A DNA stretch of 64,000 nt, taken from contig JBILTR010000002.1 of NCBI GenBank assembly GCA_044371425.1, positions 291,169 through 355,168 on the forward strand, given 5' to 3'. Shown here in pieces: positions 27,214-37,484 of this stretch (its first letter is position 1; every line of letters begins with the position of its first letter). The translations under genes and the position numbers were made by a program. The DNA comes from JBEISR01 sp044371425. Its GTDB lineage: Bacteria > Planctomycetota > Planctomycetia > Pirellulales > Pirellulaceae. A model generated the notes under the pieces. That model did no database searches, was not told where the DNA came from, and was given only the letters and a program-made list of their open reading frames with translations.

Positions 27214-28686
27214 TTATTTGACCCGCTCAAAGTCTGGCAGAACCCAGGACCGATCGAAGTAGGACTGAGTCGGGCCGTAAAGTCGGAAATAGGAAAACCA
27301 ACCCTTGTCCGGAAGCGTCTGAATCCAATTGCTCGCCGGTTTTCCACTCGGAGCGATCGGACCGAAGTAGAGGTCCACACTGCCATCGGCATTCATGACA
27401 ATGTCGTTGCGGGAAGACCGATCCGGCTGAACTCCCGTATCGACGAAGCAACGGGTTTCGTTGTCATACACTGTAACCGACCAGAACTGAGCCACAGGGG
27501 CGTCTTTGGGAACCTTGAGCTGATAGGTGTTACTACCGTTCAGCCAGTTGCCTTCGCTATCCTTCGCGGCTTCGAGATAGAGTTGTCCGAACCCAACGGT
27601 CCGCCCCATCATGCCCGTCGACACGCCAACCGCTTCGTAGAACCACGAAGACCGCTCGTCGAATTGCGTGTGGTGCGGGGCTTCCTGATTGGTCTCTTTC
27701 AGGAATAGCGATACATCCCATTGCCTCCCAGGCCAAACCTTGGCTCCTTCAAACCGTTTTTCATAGGCGATGGTGCGCGCCATCAGTTCTCCCGCTAAAG
27801 AAGCTTCTTCCAGAATCTTCTTTTGCCTTGCGGTTGGAGCAAATGCCTTCCCTTTTTCGATGCCAAGTGGCTGAAGCATCCCCAACACCATTCGATCCCG
27901 CTCGTGAACCGGTTCTTCGTTGATGATTTTGGCAAGGCCTTCCCAATAGGCCAATCCGCGAGGTTGCATGCCGCTCCACTTGCGACCATTCGGCGAGACA
28001 TGGCGTGTCGGCGGCGGATTCTCGCGTTGGCTATAGGGATAGATCTTCAAACCATCAATCAAGGCTCTTGCTTTCGTGGCGTCCGGATCCAGGGCGCGGT
28101 GCGCCGACCAGATATTCACGGTAGACGAACGAAATACGTAATAACCCTCAGGCTTGATATCGGGGTCATCGGGACCAAGGATCAAGTACTTGCCCCCCGC
28201 GCCTTTGTCCGGCCCAGTCTGTCCGGAGTCGGTGATCGGGCGCTGCCAGAAATCGGTGAATCCACCTGCGGTCGGACCGGAAGGAATCTCGAATACCAGT
28301 GGCCCTGTTTCCTTCAAATTCGGAAACGCCATGATATATGGAGTCGTCGCATTCGCGGTCAACAAGCCAAGTTTATCTTGGAACGTGAGGTAATCCACGT
28401 AATCGCACTTGCCTGCATCAAACTTCGTAATGTGCTCGTTTTGCCACTGCTGCATCGCCATCAGCGGCAGTGCCCAAAGATAAGCCTGACAGGCTCGCTG
28501 GTAATCAATCTCGTCAAAAACTTTGTCGACCGTCGCAGCGCTTGGGTACCCGCTCTCCAGTTCAAACTCCCCGAACTTGGTCTCGAGTCTTCCTGTTGTT
28601 GGCAGTTCCTGCGCATCGACCGCGGTGGGTGCAAAAAGAAGGATAAAAGACGTCGCGATGCCGAAGATTCGGTAAATCATTCCCAT
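27214..28686 (-). CDS. Secreted DUF1254/DUF1214 protein
   Basis: This 490-residue protein has a signal peptide (residues about 5-25, ending VDAQE). The N-terminal half is DUF1254 (YLWALPLMAMQQWQNEH, NATTPYIMAFPNL) and the C-terminal part is DUF1214 (FWSVTVYDNETRCFVDTG, SNWIQTLPDKGWFSYFRLYG). Such proteins are common in soil and marine bacteria, often secreted, and have no settled biochemical role. Two adjacent ATGs (28686 and 28680) could start it; neither has a strong ribosome-binding site. A longer upstream extension to 28770 is not supported. It stands alone between long non-coding regions. Confidence 0.87.
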   Translation of the reverse strand: MGMIYRIFGIATSFILLFAPTAVDAQELPTTGRLETKFGEFELESGYPSAATVDKVFDEIDYQRACQAYLWALPLMAMQQWQNEHITKFDAGKCDYVDYLTFQDKLGLLTANATTPYIMAFPNLKETGPLVFEIPSGPTAGGFTDFWQRPITDSGQTGPDKGAGGKYLILGPDDPDIKPEGYYVFRSSTVNIWSAHRALDPDATKARALIDGLKIYPYSQRENPPPTRHVSPNGRKWSGMQPRGLAYWEGLAKIINEEPVHERDRMVLGMLQPLGIEKGKAFAPTARQKKILEEASLAGELMARTIAYEKRFEGAKVWPGRQWDVSLFLKETNQEAPHHTQFDERSSWFYEAVGVSTGMMGRTVGFGQLYLEAAKDSEGNWLNGSNTYQLKVPKDAPVAQFWSVTVYDNETRCFVDTGVQPDRSSRNDIVMNADGSVDLYFGPIAPSGKPASNWIQTLPDKGWFSYFRLYGPTQSYFDRSWVLPDFERVK

Positions 28687-29572
28687 TGATGAAGAACCAA
28701 TGCAAAATAGAGGAGGAGAACGAAACGAAGAAGCCAATGATAACTGAAACGCGTCGCCGAAGCATGGCACACCAAAGCCGCCCCCGAAGTCTCTCTAGGC
28801 AAGAGCAGCAGGTCAAGTATGGCAGAAGGAACCGCGGAAGTTTTGCCCGAAAGACGCCGCCTGCAACACTTGTTTCGGTCCCGCTGGCCATGACCACAAT
28901 GGAGTTACATTCTCGTCACCGAGGTTGATTTCGCCATTGCAGCCAGGAAGCGTCATTCCCAGCGACTACGAACGACGAAAGTCGCAAGGAATCGAACTAT
29001 TGGACGCAATCCGCCTCCGTCGTAGCCATTCGCTAGTCGCTCTTACCCCGGCGCAGCATTACAAAACCCTGGCGATCATGAATGAAAGTGCCATAGTCCA
29101 AGCGATGGCGATTGGATAACGCGAGGTAGAGGAAAAAGTCATGGCAAGCCTTCTGGCTCTGGGTTGGCGATCAGCGGTCAACCGATGAGGTTGCCAACTT
29201 GCTGGAGACATCGCCTGCAAAAGTCCGGACCCGACCGGTGATTCCGTAGGTCAGTGGGGCATAATGGAACGAAAGAATTCGGATCGCTTCCATTCGCTTT
29301 ACACAGAGATGCCAAGCCACGGAGAGGATATGGGCCGATGGAATTCCCCAGTATCTCTCTGCCTTTGTGACTCGGCGAGATGAAGGGTCCGGACCGAGAT
29401 GGCTGGACGGTTGCCGAATCCAACGCGCGGCGCTATGCTCCCGCCATCCACCGATCGCGCTTCGGAAGGTTCAACGCCCAGAAAGCAACGGACCAACTCC
29501 CGAGGAAAACTCGGTGCTTGACCGAATTCCAATGAACCATTTCCTTCTTCGCATCCGATGGGACAGGACGCC
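28687..29572. other. Long non-coding stretch
   Basis: These 886 bp hold only short frames without motifs. A diverged copy of the dispersed repeat seen at 26.9 and 54.9 kb is visible around 29290-29390 (CCAAGCCACGGAGAGGAT and GTGACTCGGCGAGATGAAGG). No RNA gene is recognised. Confidence 0.5.
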
Positions 29573-30967
29573 ATGCAGACATGCAAAATCAGCGATTTAG
29601 AAACTTATGACTTGATCGTGCTGGGTGGTGGCAAAGGGGGAAAGACGCTGGCGATGGAGTGGGCCAAGGCCGGTCGACGGGTGGCCTTGGTGGAACACGC
29701 CTACATCGGTGGATCCTGCATCCACGTCGCATGCATCCCCACCAAGACCATGGTGCAATCGGCCAAAGTGGCGCATCTGGCTGGCACCTCCGATCTTCAT
29801 GGGATCCACCTGACCCAACAGATTACCTCCATGGCCGATGTGCGATCACGAAAGCGAAGTGTGGTCGAGCTGCTGACCCGACGCAATCGCGATGCCTTCC
29901 AGCATGCCGGTGTCGATTTGCTCTATGGTACAGGCAAATTCATCGGTCCCAAGACGATCCAAGTCGACGGGTTTGAGTGTTCGCCTCGGACGATTCACGC
30001 CCCTGTCGTGGTGATCAACACCGGCACCAGGCCCTCGATCCCAGCGATCCCTGGACTGCAACTTGCCAAGCCTCTGGACAGCACCTCGCTTCAGGAACTC
30101 GATCAGCTCCCCCAGCACTTGGTGATCCTGGGAGCCGGGTACATCGGTTGCGAGTTCGCACAAGTCTTCCGACGACTGGGCAGCCAAGTGACTCTGATCG
30201 ATTGCAACCCGACCATTCTGCCTCGCGAAGAACCGGAAATCAGTCAGTCCATCTCCAGACTACTAGTCGAAGAAGGAATTGAAATCATCACCGGTGCCAC
30301 CATCGAACAGATCGCCGGGGTCTCCGGCAACTCGGTTGCGGTCGATCTCCGACAAGGCTTTGAAAAACTCTCTGTGCGAGGTAGCCATCTTGCTGTGGCG
30401 ATGGGGCGCGTCCCAAACACCGAAGGGCTCAACTTGGAAAGCACCGGCCTGTCGGTCGATGATCGCGGCTTTCTTCCGGTCGATGAACGACTGGAAAGCC
30501 AAGTACCTGGCATCTGGGCGATGGGGGATGTCACCGGAGGGCTCCAATTCACCCACCTCTCCCTCGACGACTACCGTATCGTCTCCTCGAACCTGCGCGG
30601 CCAATTGCGAACCAACACCGGTCGCATCGTTCCCTACACACTGTTCATCGACCCTGAGTTGGGGCGAGTTGGGATGACCGAGCGGGAGGCGGTGCAGAAG
30701 GGCCATTCGGTAAAGACTTCGACTCTAGCGGTCGATAAGATCCCCCGCGCGGTCACGATGGGCCAGACCAGCGGCATCATGAAGGCGGTGGTTGATGCGG
30801 ATAGCGATCAGATCCTTGGATGTTCCATCCTGGCACCTCAGGGTGGTGAAGTGATGGCGGTTGTCCAGATGGCCATGCTGGGCCAATTGACCGCCAAGCA
30901 ACTTAGCCAAACCATCTTTTCCCACCCCACCATGTCCGAGGCCCTTGGCGATCTATTCCAGATGTAG
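29573..30967 (+). CDS. FAD-dependent pyridine nucleotide-disulfide oxidoreductase (dihydrolipoyl dehydrogenase/mercuric reductase type)
   Basis: This 464-residue flavoprotein has the FAD-binding LIVLGGGKGGKTLA at its N-terminus and the redox-active pair in GGSCIHVACIPTK (Cys about 46 and 51, CxxxxC). The NAD(P)-binding VILGAGYIGCEFAQVFRRLG, the second FAD motif GIWAMGDVTGG and the C-terminal FSHPTMSEALGD with the His-Glu pair follow. The His-Val-Ala inside the disulfide loop differs from the usual Leu-Asn-Val-Gly. It transfers electrons between NAD(P)H and a disulfide or metal substrate. No lipoyl enzyme or mer gene is near, so the substrate is unknown. The ATG at 29573 has AGGA just upstream; another in-frame ATG is at 29558. 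Confidence 0.85.
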   Translation: MQTCKISDLETYDLIVLGGGKGGKTLAMEWAKAGRRVALVEHAYIGGSCIHVACIPTKTMVQSAKVAHLAGTSDLHGIHLTQQITSMADVRSRKRSVVELLTRRNRDAFQHAGVDLLYGTGKFIGPKTIQVDGFECSPRTIHAPVVVINTGTRPSIPAIPGLQLAKPLDSTSLQELDQLPQHLVILGAGYIGCEFAQVFRRLGSQVTLIDCNPTILPREEPEISQSISRLLVEEGIEIITGATIEQIAGVSGNSVAVDLRQGFEKLSVRGSHLAVAMGRVPNTEGLNLESTGLSVDDRGFLPVDERLESQVPGIWAMGDVTGGLQFTHLSLDDYRIVSSNLRGQLRTNTGRIVPYTLFIDPELGRVGMTEREAVQKGHSVKTSTLAVDKIPRAVTMGQTSGIMKAVVDADSDQILGCSILAPQGGEVMAVVQMAMLGQLTAKQLSQTIFSHPTMSEALGDLFQM

Positions 30968-31745
30968 ATTCCCCCGTACACCTTGCGTGAAGAGGATCGC
31001 CTCACAGATGTCTTGGGAGCTCGTCATTTAGGTCGGGACGAAATAGCCCCCCTTAGCACCAGCCGAGCCTCAGTCTTCGAACGACCGATCCCTTCGCTCC
31101 TTCACGCCAGCACAAGAATCGCTTGCCATCCGACCACCTTCGTTTCCGATATCCAGGCAATCGCCCTCCCCCCATATCCACTGTGCGTGGATCCACCCAG
31201 CCCAAAGCGATGTCGTGTCAGGATCTACCGAGTGTCCAGATGGACTTTGGTGCATGCATCGAACCGACCATGTTTTCAATGCAACGACGTTCAAGAATTC
31301 CGGTCCATCCGACAAATTTGTGGGGCAGTGGAACGCCATCGAACCAAACCAAATGATCGCGACGGATTGGCTCTCACGGAGCCAAGAAGAGTCCATGGAC
31401 CGATGGATTTCAGTGGCGTCTCGCTGCTTGTGACTCGATGAGATGAAGGGGCGAGGTGCGCGGCTGAGGCTGCCCCTTCACTGGTCCATCCAGCGATGAG
31501 GCAGGTTCATGGCCACCCCATGACGACACAACCTTATCCAAGCTGGAGTTTCCGACCGCTCTTAGCGGTAGTTCACCGACCGTACGGTGATGATCCAGGA
31601 CCGATTCGGTGCGCAGCAGTGAAGCGATCGCCACCAACTAGAATCCCAGATAGACCAGAACCTCAGTAATCCTCATGGCAAAGCGATGGCCGTACACCTG
31701 CTGCCTGGAGTGACAGAAACATGCCTGATAAAACACGCAGAGGCT
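30968..31745. other. Long non-coding stretch
   Basis: These 778 bp lie between convergent genes and have no frame with recognisable content. A diverged dispersed-repeat copy is present at about 31370-31450 (CTCACGGAGCCAAG, GTGACTCGATGAGATGAAGG). No terminator hairpin stands out. Confidence 0.5.
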
Positions 31746-34700
31746 TTAGATCATAAGAAACCCGAACATTTTGCGCAGAAAATCGCCCTGCGGACCAGAG
31801 GAAAAGGCGACTAACAGAGACACCCCCATACTGACCAGTGGGTCCTGATCCAGCGGTGAGAAGACCCCTTGATTATGGCTGTTCACTCTTTGGTGCCATC
31901 GCTCGGTCATCTCCAGCAACGCTTTGGTGTCTGGCAGCTCCGATAGCTGGTACTCCAAGTTACTCAAGTATCGGTGGCATGAGCCTCGAAATTCAAACGC
32001 TGTGCGGCGTAAGAGGATCGAGGAAATGAAAGGAGCTGTCATCGGGATCACAATGGTCAACCAAGTTGCCACCGACATGCCCCAGGCGTCGAACCATGGC
32101 ATTCTCGCAAAGCAAATGACCAACCCCACCAGGGAGAGATGCAGTAGATCTCGAGAAATCAGACGCGACGCATCCTGGATCCGAATCATCAGATGGTCGA
32201 CGTTTCGGACCTTGTCCGCCAAAACTTCCATATTCACCGGCATTAGACGATGCGAAGATTGCGCTTTGGTGACATGATTGGTCGCATCGCGCAGCATCGC
32301 CTTAAGCTGGAACTGCTGAATAAACAGCTTGATCAAGCCAACTAGCAACCACCAGTAAGCCACCGCGAAGATGCTGCTTCCGATCGCGCGGACCGCATGA
32401 TCCCTCGCAGGAACGGATGCATAATCGCCGAAAATCCAGGCCAACTGCTCGATACCCATACAAACAAGAAACGCGATCAAGATGGCTCTTCGGGCGCTTG
32501 TACCACGAACCAACGCGGAAGAGATGGTTGCCAAAGCGGAGATTTGGATCACCCAATGTCGGCCAGTGAACCACGCGATGACCATCCCGACGATCAGCCC
32601 GAACAAACCGTACAAAATCGGAGCTCGCCAATGACTTCGGAAGTACTTTTGCCACCCCTCTTCTTGCGATGGCACTGATACTGCAGACCATTTTTCGCTT
32701 CTGCTAGGAATCCTGCGAGCCCCCAGAAACCCAACCAACTCATCAATACTCGCCAGTCTTCCCTCCATCCCATGCTCTTCGTGGATCTTCCCAGTTCGTC
32801 CAGCATGATCCTGGAAGGCAGTTCGTTCGATTTCCTTCTTCAACGCCGGCCAAAAGGTGAAAGGGAGGCAAAATGTAAGGGTCAGGATCGAAGGCATCAC
32901 CGAGACGCCGGTGAAAAAAGTCATGGTATTGTTCACAAGTGATGCAACAACACTCGCAAAGAAACCTTCTTGGCTCGGTTTGATCCACGAAGCTTCGCTG
33001 AGTGAATTGACGGGCCAGCAGCAAACAAGAATCACCATCAGGCAGGTGACCAGAAGCGGGACATTTTTTCCGAGCCGCGTTGCCTCGATCCGTACTCGCG
33101 CAGGCAACAATCCCTGAATCCACTGTTCCACTGCAACCAGTCGGCTGGCTGTCGCTACCGATTGGACTTCGGAATCCCACTCCAACCTCTGGATGATCCA
33201 ACGCCGATGCAGCCAAGGAAATGCAAACAGCAAGAAGACGCAAAAGCCACCAGACATTCGCTGCAACCAAGAGGATTCTACCGATCTACTTTCCCAAAAA
33301 GCCCGATTGCCCACCTCGAATATCATCGCAGGCGGCTCGGTCTCTGGACTGCCCACCCCAGCACCTTTCCCTGGCAACTCGTTCTGGGGAAAGACTTCGG
33401 CAAATAGTCGTTGATAGCCATACCAAAGGGTCGCCTGCACTTCATCGCGGAAGCTGACACTGGTGGGTGGCTTTGGTTTGATGCCCGCCTCTCCAATGGC
33501 ATTCTCTTTTTCCGTCGAGTCAACGTCGGCGGAAGGCTTATCGCGGCGACCTTTCTCGTATACCGAAAACTCCTGCTTCAAAGGGGCATGAGCTGCCACC
33601 AGCACATTGCGAAACAGTGGGAGCGTGTCTTGATTGAGATACTGGATCTTCAGGTCGTTGGTGAACACGAGCGATTGCGGGTAGCGGGCGCGGATCTCGC
33701 GGAGCAAAGCCAGCTTATCGGGCAGCTCACCTCCCAAAATCCCGATCGCCAGCGGTTGCTCCTTCTTCTCCAACACATCGACTAAACGCATCGGCTCCTC
33801 TTCGAGAGTTCTACGGAAATAGTCTGCCACCTGATTGCTCGTCGAATCCACAGCCTTAGGATCCTGCTCGGACCTGTTCACAAAGCCAACGCCACGGAGA
33901 TACGGAATCATGCGACACTCGAAAGACCACGGACTGCTTTCCCCGTCCCCTACCCGCAATTCATTGGCGAGCGTGGTACAGAGGTTCTTTCCAAATTCGC
34001 TATCCTGCTCGAAAAAAAGTAGGATGGAACGATGCTGACTGGCCCGCCAATCCTTACTAATCCGTGACTGAATCGCCGGAATCCCCGCTGGAGCTAATCG
34101 TGTCCGTAGCTCGGTAGCTAGCAGTTTCAACATTTTCCTATCGTCAGGCGTTGCCTGGATCCAGCGGATTTTCTGCCCTTGGCTGCTTCCTGGTTGATTC
34201 CAAAGCCTGGTCAAGGGAACCGTACAGTGGGCGTTGATCCAATAGAGAGGCTTCCCAAGTTTTTCATCGCCCAAATGCAGGTCCCCTGGAAGTACGAACT
34301 TATGCTCATCAATATCTTTATCGGTCTCCCAAGCCGGTTCCATCGCCTCAAGAGTTCCCGACCGTCCTGGACCGATAATCGCCCAAGTGGCAGTTTTTCC
34401 CTTTTCAGGAATCAGATCTTCCACGATCTTATCCCGCAGCGCTTTCAGGCACTTCCATGGTTCCTTGCCCAGGTAGTCCTCTTCCAGCCAAAAATTCAAT
34501 AGAAATTGATACTGCTTCTCCTCTGTCGTTTTTGAATCCCGGCCCACTTCCATTGCACTGAGCTGGTTCGACTTCTGATAGAGTCGCATTGGCAGGCTGA
34601 TCGTGCGCGGCAGGTCTTTTTCGCCAGGAATATCGGTTTTAATGGTGCACTCGTAAGCAGCGAGATAGTTTTCCTGAACGATGGAGAAACCTCCATCGGA

Positions 34701-35162
34701 GAGGGCCATGCGGAATGCGTGCCCCCACAGCATTCGCGCTTCCTTCGAGTTGAGCCTCGATTGCCCCGGGACCACTTGAATCGTGATCAAAAGCTCGGAG
34801 GGTCTTGAGTCCCGCGACTGTAACGCTTCCTCCAGAATCTTAAGAGCCAATCCAGGTCGTCGACCGCGGAGAACCTCATGGATCTTCCGTTCGCTTAGAT
34901 CCTCAGGAGCGGTTTCCGCGAAGATATCGGTCAATTCCTCAAGAGGATCTTCCCACTCTTGTGGTGTGATACTGGCGGGGCGGTTTCTCACACTGGCGCG
35001 AACTTCTACACCTTCGGACTGCACACTCGATTTCGAATCCGTCGAGGTGGTCGTCGGTTTCGGCAGATTGATTCCAAAGATTGCTAGGAACGCTGTCACC
35101 GAAGCCATAATCGCCAGCCATTGCTGACGAAAGCTTGAAATCTGTTCGTTGATCGACGACAT
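31746..35162 (-). CDS. Large polytopic membrane protein with ligand-binding-like soluble domain
   Basis: This 1,138-residue protein has one N-terminal membrane segment (about residues 16-33), a soluble region of about 600 residues, then about eight to ten more membrane segments from residue 640 to 1090. Parts of the soluble region recall type I periplasmic-binding folds: ATWAIIGPGRSGTLEAM, RSILLFFEQDSEFGKNL and PLAIGILGGELPDKL with RYPQSLVFTND. A sensor role is therefore plausible but unproven. GAGG upstream supports the ATG at 35162. The gene follows the peptidase-nuclease gene on the same strand after 105 bp, so it is probably its operon partner. I do not recognise the family. Confidence 0.6.
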   Translation of the reverse strand: MSSINEQISSFRQQWLAIMASVTAFLAIFGINLPKPTTTSTDSKSSVQSEGVEVRASVRNRPASITPQEWEDPLEELTDIFAETAPEDLSERKIHEVLRGRRPGLALKILEEALQSRDSRPSELLITIQVVPGQSRLNSKEARMLWGHAFRMALSDGGFSIVQENYLAAYECTIKTDIPGEKDLPRTISLPMRLYQKSNQLSAMEVGRDSKTTEEKQYQFLLNFWLEEDYLGKEPWKCLKALRDKIVEDLIPEKGKTATWAIIGPGRSGTLEAMEPAWETDKDIDEHKFVLPGDLHLGDEKLGKPLYWINAHCTVPLTRLWNQPGSSQGQKIRWIQATPDDRKMLKLLATELRTRLAPAGIPAIQSRISKDWRASQHRSILLFFEQDSEFGKNLCTTLANELRVGDGESSPWSFECRMIPYLRGVGFVNRSEQDPKAVDSTSNQVADYFRRTLEEEPMRLVDVLEKKEQPLAIGILGGELPDKLALLREIRARYPQSLVFTNDLKIQYLNQDTLPLFRNVLVAAHAPLKQEFSVYEKGRRDKPSADVDSTEKENAIGEAGIKPKPPTSVSFRDEVQATLWYGYQRLFAEVFPQNELPGKGAGVGSPETEPPAMIFEVGNRAFWESRSVESSWLQRMSGGFCVFLLFAFPWLHRRWIIQRLEWDSEVQSVATASRLVAVEQWIQGLLPARVRIEATRLGKNVPLLVTCLMVILVCCWPVNSLSEASWIKPSQEGFFASVVASLVNNTMTFFTGVSVMPSILTLTFCLPFTFWPALKKEIERTAFQDHAGRTGKIHEEHGMEGRLASIDELVGFLGARRIPSRSEKWSAVSVPSQEEGWQKYFRSHWRAPILYGLFGLIVGMVIAWFTGRHWVIQISALATISSALVRGTSARRAILIAFLVCMGIEQLAWIFGDYASVPARDHAVRAIGSSIFAVAYWWLLVGLIKLFIQQFQLKAMLRDATNHVTKAQSSHRLMPVNMEVLADKVRNVDHLMIRIQDASRLISRDLLHLSLVGLVICFARMPWFDAWGMSVATWLTIVIPMTAPFISSILLRRTAFEFRGSCHRYLSNLEYQLSELPDTKALLEMTERWHQRVNSHNQGVFSPLDQDPLVSMGVSLLVAFSSGPQGDFLRKMFGFLMI

Positions 35163-35267
35163 CGCTTCCTCGTATCTCCAATCGTACCTACACAGCGATA
35201 CTGCAATGAATTCAGACAAAGAAGACCAATCCGCACTGCTGGCAGGAGAGGCCTGAGATAGGATCGG

Positions 35268-37484
35268 TTAAAGAACAATCTGAGAGAGATCTCGGATCCG
35301 AACAACGCTGGTTCCCATCGCGAGATGCTCCAGCGCTTTTTCCTGCTCTAGGGTATCCCATGCTGCTATCTTACCGAAATTCAACCCCGTATCGGCTTCA
35401 ATCGACTTGATGCTGACCTGCACCGTCTCATACTCGCTCGGTAAAAAAGCTTCTTCGAGCCCTTGAATCAAGGAAGCCTGTGTCAAGCGGAGGGCGAGCG
35501 ACTTGGGGTTTCCGGAGTCATCACGAAATACAACCACCTTCCAAAACTCTCGAGGCAACTTCACTTTCTTGTAGATTCGATCATGATCCCGAAGGATCGG
35601 ACCATTAAAGATGGAGATCCGACGCTGTGACTCGTCTCCCCGCTTTGTCAGAAAGTCTTCAATTTGCCGCCAGAGCACCAAGCCATCAGGTGCTTTTTGG
35701 GTTTGTCCGCGATTGGTGATTTCATGCTGAGGGACACAATTGGTGAAAAAAAATGTGTCGTCACCTGCGCTTCGAGCTTCCTGTGGGGTGGCCCCCCAGG
35801 CGGCATCCGTCCTACGGACCAAATGGCCTTTGTCCAGCGGGTTATCGTCATAAAGAAACTCCCCTGCCTGCAATTCCTCCGCTGGCTTCAATCGACGGTC
35901 GTACCTCCAGTCTTCCCGTCCTTCATCGCGGAGCAGACGTACGGGGGCGGTCGGATCGTAGTTCACTCCAGCCACAAATGCGACGCGCCGGGTCTTGTGA
36001 AAAAGGATGCTGAAGTGATGATAGGGAATCAAGTACTTCGCGTTCCCCACGATTTCCTGGAAGGCAAAGGCTTTGGATCTGGTAGCGACCGTCAAAAGAG
36101 GAAATGGCACTTCCATCCCGAGAAACATCGGGTCATAGCCACTGCGTTCCATCGACTCCGACTCACCTGCGGAATCGGCGTCTTCTACTCTGCCGATCCA
36201 CTTCTTCGACCGATCCTCTTGTGCATCTCCCACAGCTGGGGTCACTACACCACCACGGATCGTGGCGGCCCCTCCTTCAGGAGATCCGATCTCCACAGAA
36301 ATCCGGATGGGAATGGACAAGGAGGAACCCGATCTACCAGAGCTTATCCCAGGCACGTCCGCCAGCCCCGCCGTCGTGGCTAGAGGTACCTGGGTTCCCG
36401 AGTGCTGCGAGAAGGCGAATTGAGGGTCTGGAACCGCGTCGTTGTTCCATACGCTGGGACTGAGAGTGGGAGCTTTCGCTTCCAAAAATTCCGACCAAAG
36501 TCTCTTCGCCTCCCCGTCGACCTTCAATCGTTCCACCTCCTGAACGATCTTCGAAGTGCGCACTCCTTCATTGGCTACCCAATGAACCAAACTTGGATCA
36601 TCGGTTTCCTTTTTCCAGATACCGCCATCCACCTTCAGCCAGCGACCACGTGAATCGGTATTGGGCACACTGGCGTGGTGCACCGCGACCACCTCCCACT
36701 GATCATTGAAGACCGGAGATCCAGATGACCCTCGCTCGGTATCCGCCTCGTAATGGAGGACCGTTCCTTTCCAGTCGAAACTGTCGATCACTCGATTCTC
36801 ACGAATGACGACCTGCTTCTCCCTCCCCAGGGGATGCTGAATGATGTTGACGTGCTCCAGAATGACGATTTTGCCCAATTCCTTGATCATCGGACACCAG
36901 ACCGCCGGCAACCGATCGAGCTGGGATTCCAGTTGGAGGGCTACCAGAGCAAAATCCAGCCGTTTGCTACTAAAGAAAAACCTATCGGGATCCAGTTCAA
37001 TGCGGCGAATCCTCGGATGTGGATTTCCATCTCGATCCAACTGATAGCCAAATTCAGCACGTGTGGCCGAGGCTTCCTTTCGGCTCGGCAACACGTGATG
37101 ATTGGTCAAAAGAAGCTGGGGAGTAACCAGAAAACCTGTCCCATAACGAACAACTCCAGCCTCTTTGCGAGTCACCAGACGGCAGACCGCTTGCGCTACA
37201 TGGATGGCCTGTTCCAAGAAAGTAGTGAACTGAAAATCCCGGCTGAAATTGAGAACCTGTTCAAATCCCCTTCCGCCTTGGGTCCCTTCGCGTAACTTCG
37301 TGTTTTTCGATGTGACTCGCAGCTTCCGACGATCTAATCTGGCCTTCTGATTGACCATTTCGTACTTGCCAGTCGCCCTCGCCTCTGCCACGCGTGCATG
37401 GTAGTCCCTTCGTTTGCGGTAACGCTCCGCCGCAGCATGTTGCGCCAATTCGCTGTAAGCGTGCTCATCCATGGGAGCTGCCAT
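35268..37484 (-). CDS. Trypsin-like serine peptidase fused to DNA/RNA non-specific endonuclease
   Basis: This 738-residue fusion has no signal peptide. After a charged helical N-terminus (residues 1-90), a trypsin-like peptidase carries His in GTGFLVTPQLLLTNHHVL (about 128), Asp in RLDFALVAL (about 175) and Ser in ERGSSGSPVF (about 252). A low-complexity linker contains SIPIRISVEIGSPEG. The C-terminal third is a NucA/NUC1-type endonuclease with NPLDKGHLVRRTDAAWG (the DRGH site with Lys for Arg, about 550) and the asparagine motif FFFTNCVPQHEITNRG. The likely logic is a peptidase that controls or releases the nuclease. It leads an operon with the membrane protein downstream. Start choice (GTG 37493, ATG 37484) is uncertain. 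Confidence 0.87.
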   Translation of the reverse strand: MAAPMDEHAYSELAQHAAAERYRKRRDYHARVAEARATGKYEMVNQKARLDRRKLRVTSKNTKLREGTQGGRGFEQVLNFSRDFQFTTFLEQAIHVAQAVCRLVTRKEAGVVRYGTGFLVTPQLLLTNHHVLPSRKEASATRAEFGYQLDRDGNPHPRIRRIELDPDRFFFSSKRLDFALVALQLESQLDRLPAVWCPMIKELGKIVILEHVNIIQHPLGREKQVVIRENRVIDSFDWKGTVLHYEADTERGSSGSPVFNDQWEVVAVHHASVPNTDSRGRWLKVDGGIWKKETDDPSLVHWVANEGVRTSKIVQEVERLKVDGEAKRLWSEFLEAKAPTLSPSVWNNDAVPDPQFAFSQHSGTQVPLATTAGLADVPGISSGRSGSSLSIPIRISVEIGSPEGGAATIRGGVVTPAVGDAQEDRSKKWIGRVEDADSAGESESMERSGYDPMFLGMEVPFPLLTVATRSKAFAFQEIVGNAKYLIPYHHFSILFHKTRRVAFVAGVNYDPTAPVRLLRDEGREDWRYDRRLKPAEELQAGEFLYDDNPLDKGHLVRRTDAAWGATPQEARSAGDDTFFFTNCVPQHEITNRGQTQKAPDGLVLWRQIEDFLTKRGDESQRRISIFNGPILRDHDRIYKKVKLPREFWKVVVFRDDSGNPKSLALRLTQASLIQGLEEAFLPSEYETVQVSIKSIEADTGLNFGKIAAWDTLEQEKALEHLAMGTSVVRIRDLSQIVL

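Noticed and set aside
27823..28689. Plus-strand open frame of 288 codons
   Set aside because: It mirrors the DUF1254/DUF1214 gene on the opposite strand, which has clear domain motifs.
35664..36383. Plus-strand open frame of 239 codons
   Set aside because: It is antisense to the nuclease part of the peptidase-nuclease gene.
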